Source: Mageeibacillus sp. UBA5439 (lineage in GTDB: Bacteria > Bacillota > Clostridia > Saccharofermentanales > DTU023). Taken from it: 23,473 nucleotides of DNA. Each line of letters opens with the position of its first letter. Positions within the stretch are counted from its first letter, which is position 1. This document shows, piece after piece, positions 13,798 to 21,216 of the stretch. The stretch is taken from contig DIRJ01000036.1 in assembly GCA_002427505.1 (NCBI GenBank), forward strand, positions 1 to 23,473, read 5' to 3'. Under the pieces are notes generated by a model that saw nothing but the letters and a program-made list of their open reading frames with translations, ran no database searches and was not told the origin of the DNA. The position numbers and the translations under genes are program-made.

Positions 13798-15644
13798 GTC
13801 TTACCTCCTAAGTATTCTAAGACTAACATCGTCATATCATCTGCCTGCTCGGCTCCGGCAGCGAATGAATCTACATCTTTTTTCACGGAAAGCATTAAGT
13901 CTCCGATCGGTATGTCCCGGGGCAGTTGGTTTATAGTTTGCAATAAACGGTCTTCTGAGTACAATTCCTGTGCGGAATTCGTCGCCTCTGTAATACCGTC
14001 TGTGTAGAGAAAGAGACGGTCTCCGGGCTCAAAGAAAATTTCCTGTTCACGATAAGCTATGTCTTCCATTCCCCCTAAAACCAGATAGGCTTTGGACTTC
14101 AACCAGGTATAATCTCCGCCTTGCCGGCTGATCAGAGGCGGGTTATGTCCTGCATTACAAAAAGAGAAAACGCCTGTCTCAAGATCAATAACGCCCAGAA
14201 AGGCAGTAACAAACATATTGGCTCTGTTGTTTTCACATAAGGAGCGGTTGGCTTTACAGAAGACTTCTCTGACAGGAATTTTAGTCAGAGCATAGTGTTT
14301 GATCAATGACTTGGCTTCCATCATGAACATAGCAGCCGGAATACCTTTGCCCGAAACATCGGCAATAGCCACACCCAGCAGGTTCTTGTCCACTACAAAA
14401 AAGTCGTAAAAATCTCCGCCTACCTCTTTGGCGGTAAACATAGTGCCCTTGACATTGAATCTATGATGTTCTCCGGTTTCCAGAATTCTCGTCGGCAGGG
14501 CTGCGAGCTGAATGGTTTTAGCATAGTAAAGTTCAGCATCGATTTTTGTTTCCACCTCTTTGATAGTTCTTTTTAAGGCTGCGACCATGGTATTTATTCC
14601 ATCGGATAAAGATTCAAACTCCAGGTTGGTTCTGACATCGACATGCTCGTCCAGATTTCCTTCAGTTATGAGCTCCAGAGAATCATTTACCTGATAAATG
14701 CCGTTAATAACTTTTTTCTGAACCAGGACGGCGATTAATACAAAGATGATAGTGAACATAGCTAAGTTGAATACAACTAACAACTGAATCGTGCTGTTGC
14801 GGTTAAGGTACATCTCGTCAGCGGGCAGCAGGCCGATAATGCGGTAGCCTTCGTAATCATCATAGGCAAACAGGGTTTTTTCGCCATTGACTAAAGTCAG
14901 CAGGCTTTCGGCATCAGGATTGTCAAAGGTCCCTTCAGCAAAGCCATATTCCTCCAATGATTTATTTAGGTATTGGTCATTACCGATGCTGACTATAGTG
15001 CCGTCTGTATCGGCAATCATTAAAATTCCTGATTTTCCGACACGAAAGCCGGCAGCCAAATTCCTGATATCCGCAACTTCCATGGTCTCAGCCAGCTTTT
15101 CTGGACGATAACCAATCTGGATGATTCCGGGCAAATCGATGCGGGCCACCCCGGCATATTGAAAGATTTCATTGTTAATACCTTTGGGCATGGGATCCTG
15201 GACCAGTTCAAAGTCTTTATCTGAAATTGCGGGCATAAAGGCGGCGGACTGAGGAGCGGAAGCCATGTCATAGCCGAGATAGGAGGCTTCGGTTCCCCCG
15301 ATCAGGATTCCCTGTGCGTCAGCAATATGCATCTCGTCAACTTCGAGCATAACCCTGATGTCCTCTAAGATTTCATCGAAGAAAATTATATCCGGATTCA
15401 GCTCGATCATTTTGGCTAAAGCTCTTACCTTGGCTAAGGCATTTAAATCAGACTCTATCCGGATCTCTTCCAGATTACGACTGTTGATATCCAGCTGTTC
15501 TTTGATATCTTCGATGCGCAATTGGATTAGCGTGTGCCCATTTTCTTCTGCCTGTTCAGTTTGGACATAAAAAGAGATAGCAAAGGTGGCAAAGAAGCCG
15601 ATTATCATGAAAACCATCAACCAAAGTAGAAATGTCCTGCGCAT
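13776..15644 (-). CDS. Membrane-bound PP2C-type (RsbU/SpoIIE-like) serine phosphatase with sensor and HAMP domains
   Basis: The 622-residue protein has a membrane helix at 5-27, a large extracytoplasmic sensor (about 28-284, Cache-like by layout with VGKSGILMIADTDGTIVSIG), a second helix at 286-308, a HAMP linker (about 309-365) and a SpoIIE-type PP2C domain (about 375-610). Catalytic metal-binding residues are visible: D411 in GGDFYD, D429 in ADVSGKG, D549 in LYTDG and D602-D603 in DDMT. It would dephosphorylate the STAS antagonist in response to an extracellular or membrane signal, switching on the downstream target. GGAAGGG 6 bases before the ATG serves as ribosome site. It is first in an operon with STAS, HATPase and probably the phosphopantetheinyl transferase. 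Confidence 0.93.
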   Translation of the reverse strand: MRRTFLLWLMVFMIIGFFATFAISFYVQTEQAEENGHTLIQLRIEDIKEQLDINSRNLEEIRIESDLNALAKVRALAKMIELNPDIIFFDEILEDIRVMLEVDEMHIADAQGILIGGTEASYLGYDMASAPQSAAFMPAISDKDFELVQDPMPKGINNEIFQYAGVARIDLPGIIQIGYRPEKLAETMEVADIRNLAAGFRVGKSGILMIADTDGTIVSIGNDQYLNKSLEEYGFAEGTFDNPDAESLLTLVNGEKTLFAYDDYEGYRIIGLLPADEMYLNRNSTIQLLVVFNLAMFTIIFVLIAVLVQKKVINGIYQVNDSLELITEGNLDEHVDVRTNLEFESLSDGINTMVAALKRTIKEVETKIDAELYYAKTIQLAALPTRILETGEHHRFNVKGTMFTAKEVGGDFYDFFVVDKNLLGVAIADVSGKGIPAAMFMMEAKSLIKHYALTKIPVREVFCKANRSLCENNRANMFVTAFLGVIDLETGVFSFCNAGHNPPLISRQGGDYTWLKSKAYLVLGGMEDIAYREQEIFFEPGDRLFLYTDGITEATNSAQELYSEDRLLQTINQLPRDIPIGDLMLSVKKDVDSFAAGAEQADDMTMLVLEYLGGKTWKSQEQ

Positions 15645-15827
15645 AAGTGACCCTTCCAGTGTGATTCTGCTCTAGCTGCAGAATAAAGCTTAATGGCTTC
15701 TTGACAGTGTTGCACCTGCGGAGAGGAAGAGGAACAGCTCCCAGCCTCTGGCGGATAGTAAATTTATAAAAATAAATAAAAATATCTCTGATAAATTTTA
15801 CATCAAATGAACAAAAATTACAGCAAG
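15645..15827 (-). other. Leader/promoter region of the partner-switching operon
   Basis: This 183-base gap lies between two minus-strand genes and should hold the end of the nitrilase transcript and the start of the phosphatase operon. A perfect 7-bp hairpin (GCAGAAT/ATTCTGC, plus 15664-15670 with 15678-15684) sits about 20 bases before the phosphatase start. The 15760-15827 part is very AT-rich. I could not identify a firm -35/-10 pair. Confidence 0.35.
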
Positions 15828-16883
15828 TTATAAGTCGGCACTGATATCCTCAGGCAAAATACAGGGGTAGAATTCTTTGCTTTGGCCTGCAGATTCATCT
15901 CCCCTGATACTGACAGGGCTGAGCACCGCTTTGTTTATTTCAAATTTGAAAATATCATTTCTCTGGTAATTACCTACGATATCGTGAATAGATTTCCCAG
16001 TGACAATTTCTGAGAGATCACATTCAGCGAGAGCGATCCCTTCCTGATTGTCTTTAATAATGTCACTGATGATGACACCTGATGGAGATACGATAAAAGA
16101 AGCTCCGTAAGTAAGTTCATCAAGTAAATCACGCAAATCTTTTCTTCCGTCTGACAAAATCTCGTATCCCTCAGCATCCAAAGCCTGGGATGATACTACT
16201 GTAAAAACCTTGCCCTCGTAAGACATTGAGCATGCCCTGACCATTAAGGTATCAAAGTAGCTCTGCTCCTTCGACGGATGGCGTGAAGTGGGGAAACACG
16301 CCGGATATGTAGAAATGTGGATCTGTTCACCCTGAGAAATCAGAGCATATTTGGCAAGAGAGTTGGTGTTCTCTCCGCAGATGAGAGCACCGATACGACC
16401 GATCTCTGTATCGTGGACATTGAGCGTTGAGCCATCGCCAAAAGACCAGATCAGTTTTTCTGACCATGTGGGCAGCAATTTCCGATGACGTGCTATCAGA
16501 TTACCCTCCGGGTCAAAGATTAAATTTGTATTCCAGAGCAGGCCCAGACTTTGTTTTGTTGCCTTTTCAGTGATCCCTAATGAAAGAAATACTTGATTAT
16601 CTCTGGCGATTTCCTGCAATTGCTGAAAGGCCGGACCCGGGATCTCGATAGAGTTTTGCGCAAACTTTTTAAACAGCTCGTGTTGGTCTACCGGGGCAAG
16701 CAGATGAACCCAGGAGGGAAATCCGGGGATGAAAGATTCGGAAAACACAACAAGGCCTGCTCCTGAATTTTTGGCCTTAGCAGTGTAATACCGCAGCTTG
16801 GAGATACACTTATTTAAATCAAAATACGTCGGTGCGGCCTGAACTGCTGCCACTATTGGTCTGGGATAATTTGGGGGATTCAT
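15828..16883 (-). CDS. Nitrilase-family hydrolase (branch 1 nitrilase-like)
   Basis: These 351 residues belong to the nitrilase/amidohydrolase superfamily. The Glu-Lys-Cys triad can be placed: E49 in VVFSESFIPGFP, K135 in HRKLLPTWSEK, C169 in GALICGENTNSLAKYAL. The C-[GW]-E-N context and the following ALISQGEQIHISTYPA are characteristic of true nitrilases and cyanide hydratases rather than amidases, so nitrile to carboxylate plus ammonia is the likely reaction. The substrate is unknown. AGGAG lies 10 bases before ATG. It begins 47 bases after the antiporter gene and probably shares its promoter. An alternative role is a different C-N hydrolase, but the motif context favours nitrilase. Confidence 0.88.
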   Translation of the reverse strand: MNPPNYPRPIVAAVQAAPTYFDLNKCISKLRYYTAKAKNSGAGLVVFSESFIPGFPSWVHLLAPVDQHELFKKFAQNSIEIPGPAFQQLQEIARDNQVFLSLGITEKATKQSLGLLWNTNLIFDPEGNLIARHRKLLPTWSEKLIWSFGDGSTLNVHDTEIGRIGALICGENTNSLAKYALISQGEQIHISTYPACFPTSRHPSKEQSYFDTLMVRACSMSYEGKVFTVVSSQALDAEGYEILSDGRKDLRDLLDELTYGASFIVSPSGVIISDIIKDNQEGIALAECDLSEIVTGKSIHDIVGNYQRNDIFKFEINKAVLSPVSIRGDESAGQSKEFYPCILPEDISADL

Positions 16884-16930
16884 AAACTATACACTCCTAA
16901 TTCTCTGAACTTTGCCTGATGAAAATCCAG

Positions 16931-18553
16931 CTACTCACGTTCGAGGGCTTGAGCATCAACCAGCTCATCAGTCTCCTGCAGCTGAAGCAGAACAACCTTG
17001 TCATGGGCCAGCAGCTGAGTATTGCCATCAGGGAAGATGAGGTCACTGCCTTCCCGCTGGACTGTGATAATCAGCCGGTCATGCGGCGGGTGCAGATCTC
17101 TGATATAAACACCCTCCCATTCATGTCGCTCGGGAATAGTGAATTCGATCAGATTTTGACCGCTCCGGTCAAAGTGTGTCTCGCCTCCGAGCACGACAAT
17201 ATCATTTTCTTCAAAGATGACTTCGCCCCGGGGAATAATGGTCTTGCCATCCCGTTCGATCTTGGCAACAATAAAGTCGAATTCCATATTGAGATCTTTG
17301 ACCTTGGTGCCGATATGTTTGCCGCCGGCCCTGATCCTGGTTTCCAGAAATCCGAGATTAGCTTTATCCAGATAATAGTTAAAGGTTTTCAAAACTGTAT
17401 CACTGGGGTCGAGCATATCCCAGCCTCTGGCACCGACAGGCATGAGAGAACCCTGAAGCAATGAAGAAAGAACACAGATGCCGAAGACGATATGATAGAC
17501 ATCTACAGCAAAAACAGCGTCACTGTTAACTGCCATAATGGCGAAGGCAATGGCTGCCGCACCTCTGATGCCGGCCAGGGAAATCATCTTTAGCTGGTTG
17601 CCTTTCAGGCGGAAAGGCAGCATTAATCCGTAAACCGACAAAGGACGTCCCAGCAGTGTCATGAAAGCCATGATAGCTGCAGAGACAGGCAGGGCCTGTA
17701 TAAAGTCAGGCAGGTTGGACAGGAGACCCAGCAGGAAAAAGAGGCCGATCTGCATGATCTCCGTAAAACCGTCGAAGAAAAAGACTACGTCACGCTTGCC
17801 CTGAAATTCTTTGTTGCCCAGATAGATTCCCAGAATGTAAAGGGCCAGATAGCCGTTGCCTCCAAAAATATCGGCAGCAGCGTAGGTGATCAGCATGGCT
17901 GCGGCCATAAATACTGCATAGAGGCCATCGGCCTGGAAGTTGATGTAGGTAAGCAGTTTGCCGATCAGGCAGGCGAGCACAAAACCCGCTGTCAGACCTA
18001 TTACAATCTGCTTGGCGATCAGGAGTGGGACGGAGACATTAGTACCCATGATAAGAGACAGTACAATCATGGTCATGGTATAGGCTGTCGGGTCGTTTGA
18101 TCCGCTTTCCAGCTCCAGCAGGGGGGCCGTATTGTACTTAAGGTTAAGGTTTTTGGAACGCAGGATATTCGACACACTGGCGTAGTCGGTCGAGCCGACG
18201 ATGGAACCTATGAGCATGCCCTCCAGCATGCCGAAACCGAGAACATAATGGCAGAAGAGTCCGGTCAGGATGGCAGTTGCGATAACTCCGAGTGAACTTA
18301 AAATGATAGCTTCTTTGGCTACAGGTTTAACCATGGTCCAGTTAGTGCCGAAACCTCCGTAAAACATGATGACCATCAGAGCTACAGTGGCAAAGTTATC
18401 TGCAAATACGTAGTCATTAAATTCGAAACCGATGGCTCCGAAAGCCATGCCCAGAACGATAAACAGCAGAAGCGAAGGTATACCGTGCTTGTTTGAAACG
18501 CGAATGGCAATCAGTGCCAGGATCAAAACAAGACCTATAATTAAATACTGCAA
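16931..18553 (-). CDS. CPA1-type potassium (or sodium)/proton antiporter with two C-terminal RCK_C domains
   Basis: The 540 residues have about 12 membrane segments of the NhaP2/CvrA-like cation/proton antiporter family (1 to about 390). The ion-site N153-D154 occurs in ESGSNDPTAY, and GSTDYASV contains D123. After the membrane part are two RCK_C (TrkA-C)-like modules: about 405-465 (IGTKVKDLNMEFDFIVAKIERDG then ENDIVVLGG) and about 475-530 (YIRDLHPPHDRLIITVQREG then AHDKVVLLQL). RCK_C domains regulate cation flux, in several Firmicutes through cyclic di-AMP. The start is TTG at 18553 behind a GGGGGA site; no ATG is better placed. A strong promoter lies upstream. The nitrilase gene follows closely. 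Confidence 0.88.
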   Translation of the reverse strand: MQYLIIGLVLILALIAIRVSNKHGIPSLLLFIVLGMAFGAIGFEFNDYVFADNFATVALMVIMFYGGFGTNWTMVKPVAKEAIILSSLGVIATAILTGLFCHYVLGFGMLEGMLIGSIVGSTDYASVSNILRSKNLNLKYNTAPLLELESGSNDPTAYTMTMIVLSLIMGTNVSVPLLIAKQIVIGLTAGFVLACLIGKLLTYINFQADGLYAVFMAAAMLITYAAADIFGGNGYLALYILGIYLGNKEFQGKRDVVFFFDGFTEIMQIGLFFLLGLLSNLPDFIQALPVSAAIMAFMTLLGRPLSVYGLMLPFRLKGNQLKMISLAGIRGAAAIAFAIMAVNSDAVFAVDVYHIVFGICVLSSLLQGSLMPVGARGWDMLDPSDTVLKTFNYYLDKANLGFLETRIRAGGKHIGTKVKDLNMEFDFIVAKIERDGKTIIPRGEVIFEENDIVVLGGETHFDRSGQNLIEFTIPERHEWEGVYIRDLHPPHDRLIITVQREGSDLIFPDGNTQLLAHDKVVLLQLQETDELVDAQALERE

Positions 18554-18606
18554 CTCTCGTCCCCCTTTTTATTAGTTATGAACATCTGGATTTTGGAAGT
18601 TGCCTA

Positions 18607-18635
18607 ATTATAAGGTTAAGTCTGTATTATCTCAA
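18607..18635 (-). promoter_or_regulatory. Sigma-A promoter for the antiporter/nitrilase operon
   Basis: On the minus strand TTGAGA (18635-18630), exactly 17 bases, then a perfect -10 TATAAT (18612-18607). The -10 is 53 bases before the TTG start at 18553. This is the best-matching vegetative promoter in the window. The rest of the 268-base divergent gap (18554-18821) is AT-rich toward the plus gene, where TTGACT near 18705 may be a -35 but has no good -10 at the right distance. Confidence 0.7.
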
Positions 18636-18821
18636 CTTTATCTCAGGCAGCCTGCTGTGCCGGGATGCCCATGGTCAGCGTTCTCTTGTCTTTTTGTTAG
18701 GCTTTTGACTTATTTTTTTAGCACGAGTGTGCATATTAATAAACTTATTATTTATAACTATGCATTTTTAGCTATAACAGGTAAGATCCAAGGTAATTCA
18801 AAATTGATCGGAGGCTAAGTC

Positions 18822-20021
18822 ATGGAACGGGTCATCGAACTGCACAGCGAAAACATTAATAATAACATTCTGAAATTGATAGACCGGACAATTAAGCAAT
18901 ATGGCGGCAGCTACAGGATAATAAAAATCAATTTTGAAGATCCCGACCAGGATAAAGTCTATATTAAGCTGGCAGTTGAGGCAGAGGGCGACAAGTTTGA
19001 ACAGGTCAGGCGGATTCTGACCAAGACTAAGGATGAAGCGGTGCAGACGCATGAAACTACAATTTTAAAGCCCAGCTTGAAGGATGCCACAGCACCGCCG
19101 GATTTTTATTCAACTTCTAATCACCCGACAGAAGTATTCATAAGGGGAGAATGGCTGCAGGTTAAGAATATCCGCATGGATGCTCTTCTGGTCTTGCGCG
19201 ATGGCGAAATTTACGCGACTCAATTGCGTGATATTAAGCAAGGCGACTTGATTGTCTGTACTTCAGCGGGCGTACGTGTGAAGCCCGGAGAGCAGAACGA
19301 GGGCTCAGGAGAGTTTGCCTTTATGACAAATGAGGTCAGTTCGGAGCGCCATGTTGAACTGGAAGTCAGGGAACTTGCTAAAAAAATGAAAACAATCATT
19401 GGCCGCGGGGGCAAGGTGTATGTTGTTGCCGGGCCGGTTGTTATTCATACGGGCGGGATGATACATTTTCAGGATATCATCAGAAAGGGCTATGTTTCGG
19501 GCCTCTTATCCGGCAACGCGCTGGCTGTTCACGATATCGAATTTGATTTGCTCGGCACCTCTTTGGGGATTGACCTGAATACAGGTAATGCTGTACCGGG
19601 CGGACATTCTCATCACTTGCGGGCGATCAACGCTGTCAATATTGCGGGCAGTATAGCGGCAGCTGTAGCTGACGGCACCATCTCCAGCGGTATCATGTAT
19701 GAGCTGGTGAAAAATGATGTGCCCTTTGTCCTGGCAGGTTCAATCCGTGATGACGGACCTCTGCCGGATACAATTATGGATCTGATTAGAGCGCAGGAAG
19801 CATACACCGCAATGATCAGAGATGCTGATCTGGTAATTATGCTTTCTACTATGCTCCACTCAATCGGCACAGGGAACATGCTGCCCAGCTATGTAGAGAC
19901 AGTCTGTGTCGATATTAATCCTGCCGTAGTCAATAAACTTGTCGACCGGGGATCTGCGCAAGCCAAGGGGATAGTAACTGATGTCGGACTTTTCCTCTCC
20001 TTGCTTAATCAAAATCTTTAG
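18822..20021 (+). CDS. TIGR00300 / LOR-SDH domain protein, probable ornithine cyclodeaminase (archaeal type)
   Basis: The 399 residues match the family of conserved LOR/SDH-domain proteins. A short N-terminal region (about 1-95) is followed by FIRGEWLQVKNIRMDALLV, GPVVIHTGGM, the GGHSHHLRAINAVN segment, LAGSIRDDGPLPD and MLHSIGTGNMLPSYVETVCVDINPAVVNKLVDRGS, a Rossmann-like nucleotide site. In Methanococcus maripaludis a family member makes proline from ornithine with NAD, and the same domain is fused to arginine dihydrolase in cyanobacteria. Here it stands alone, without the dihydrolase domain, so ornithine to proline plus ammonia is the best guess. The GGAGG site 7 bases before ATG sets the start. 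It is divergent from the antiporter operon and 107 bases ahead of azlC. Confidence 0.82.
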   Translation: MERVIELHSENINNNILKLIDRTIKQYGGSYRIIKINFEDPDQDKVYIKLAVEAEGDKFEQVRRILTKTKDEAVQTHETTILKPSLKDATAPPDFYSTSNHPTEVFIRGEWLQVKNIRMDALLVLRDGEIYATQLRDIKQGDLIVCTSAGVRVKPGEQNEGSGEFAFMTNEVSSERHVELEVRELAKKMKTIIGRGGKVYVVAGPVVIHTGGMIHFQDIIRKGYVSGLLSGNALAVHDIEFDLLGTSLGIDLNTGNAVPGGHSHHLRAINAVNIAGSIAAAVADGTISSGIMYELVKNDVPFVLAGSIRDDGPLPDTIMDLIRAQEAYTAMIRDADLVIMLSTMLHSIGTGNMLPSYVETVCVDINPAVVNKLVDRGSAQAKGIVTDVGLFLSLLNQNL

Positions 20022-20045
20022 TCACAAGCGATATAGATAAAGGTT

Positions 20046-20080
20046 GTGCATGCAATGGTGCCAGGCACGATTTGATGCAT
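20046..20080. repeat. REP-like imperfect palindrome before azlC
   Basis: Centred on base 20063, GTGCC-A-GGCAC (20058-20068) is nested in a second concentric arm pair TGCAT (20047-20051) / ATGCA (20075-20079), with three further matching bases between them. GGTGCCAGGCAC resembles the core of extragenic palindromes common in clostridial genomes. No T-tract follows, so it is not a good terminator. No second copy was seen in this window. Confidence 0.5.
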
Positions 20081-20128
20081 TAGTCACAGAACATAGAGGT
20101 AAGGATACTATGCAAGGGAGGGGAGAAG

Positions 20129-20878
20129 ATGACGAAAGAAGCTAAGGGAGTTCGTCGTCGGGCTTTACTGGCGGCATTTCCTTATACAATTCCCATATTT
20201 GCCGGTTTCTGGTTTCTGGGTCTGGCTTACGGGATGTACATGAATGCGTCGGGTTTTAACTTCTGGTATCCGATGGTCATGAGCCTTGTGGTTTTTGGCG
20301 GCTCCCTGGAGTTTGTCATGGTTACAATCCTGCTGGGTCCTTTTGCTCCTCTGGCAACTTTTTTCTTAGCTCTGATGATTCAGGCCAGACATGTTTTCTA
20401 TGGCATAGCCATGCTGGACAAATATAAGGGCCTGGGCTGGAAGCGCTTTTATCTTTACTTTTCCCTGTGTGATGAGACATTTTCATTAAACTATATGCTG
20501 GAGCCTCCCCCGGGGATAGACCGGGGCTGGTTTTATTTCTTCGTCAGCTTGCTTAACCATATCTACTGGATCAGCGGTTCAACTCTTGGCGGTCTGCTGG
20601 GCTCACTGGTCAAGTTCAATACAGAGGGCCTGGAGTTTGTGATGACAGCTCTTTTTGTAGTAATTTTCCTCGAGCAATGGAGCAAAGAAAAAAAGCATTA
20701 CACTGCTCTGATCGGCTTGTTTGCATCTCTGGTCTGCCTCGTACTTTTTGGCCCGGATTCCTTTTTGCTTCCTGCCATGGGGCTTATCCTGCTTTTACTC
20801 CTGCTCTTCCGCAAACCGATTGAGAAGGCAGGCGGGCTGACCCTGACAGCTGACGAAAGGACGGTTGATCTGCCATGA
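20129..20878 (+). CDS. azlC: AzlC family branched-chain amino acid exporter large subunit
   Basis: A 249-residue membrane protein with seven or so hydrophobic segments. Family positions include the first segments AAFPYTIPIFAGFWFLGLAYG and SLVVFGGSLEFVMVTILLG, the charged loop QARHVFYGIAMLDKYKG, and LCDETFSLN. AzlC pairs with the small AzlD to export branched-chain amino acids and analogues in Bacillus and relatives. A strong GGGAGGGGAGAAG site precedes the ATG. The stop overlaps the azlD start as ATGA, so the subunits are made together. It lies just ahead of aspartate kinase and homoserine dehydrogenase genes, which suggests a link to aspartate-family or isoleucine pools. Confidence 0.93.
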   Translation: MTKEAKGVRRRALLAAFPYTIPIFAGFWFLGLAYGMYMNASGFNFWYPMVMSLVVFGGSLEFVMVTILLGPFAPLATFFLALMIQARHVFYGIAMLDKYKGLGWKRFYLYFSLCDETFSLNYMLEPPPGIDRGWFYFFVSLLNHIYWISGSTLGGLLGSLVKFNTEGLEFVMTALFVVIFLEQWSKEKKHYTALIGLFASLVCLVLFGPDSFLLPAMGLILLLLLLFRKPIEKAGGLTLTADERTVDLP

Positions 20879-21201
20879 ACTTAACTGAACAGATCATTAT
20901 TATAGCGCTTTGTGCTGCCGCCACCATGCTGACACGTTTTTTGCCTTTCCTCATCTTCTCGGACAAGAAAGCGACACCAAAATATATTACATATCTGGGC
21001 AAAGCTTTGCCGGCAGCAAGCTTCGCCATGCTGATCGTCTATTCGCTCAGGAATACAGAACTGTCCGGAGGGACTTATGGCCTGGCCGAAGCACTGGCGA
21101 TTATGGTGACCTGTGTCCTTTACTTCTGGAAGCGGCAGATGCTGCTTCCGATCGCGGGCGGAACTATTACATATATGCTGCTGGTGCAGCTTGTTTTTTA
21201 A
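20875..21201 (+). CDS. azlD: AzlD family small subunit of the branched-chain amino acid exporter
   Basis: The 108-residue membrane protein has three to four hydrophobic helices and the family features ATMLTRFLPFLIF, PKYITYLGKALPAASFAMLIVYSL, and LAIMVTCVLYFWKR. It is the obligate partner of AzlC. It overlaps azlC by four bases (ATGA at 20875-20878). The aspartate kinase gene begins 15 bases after its stop, so the exporter and the pathway genes probably share one mRNA. Confidence 0.93.
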   Translation: MNLTEQIIIIALCAAATMLTRFLPFLIFSDKKATPKYITYLGKALPAASFAMLIVYSLRNTELSGGTYGLAEALAIMVTCVLYFWKRQMLLPIAGGTITYMLLVQLVF

Positions 21202-21216
21202 ACAAAGGAGAAAGAG

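Noticed and set aside
20022..20128. T-box or leucine-responsive leader before azlC
   Set aside because: No T-box signature or specifier-type structure was visible; only the REP-like palindrome and a purine-rich ribosome site were found.
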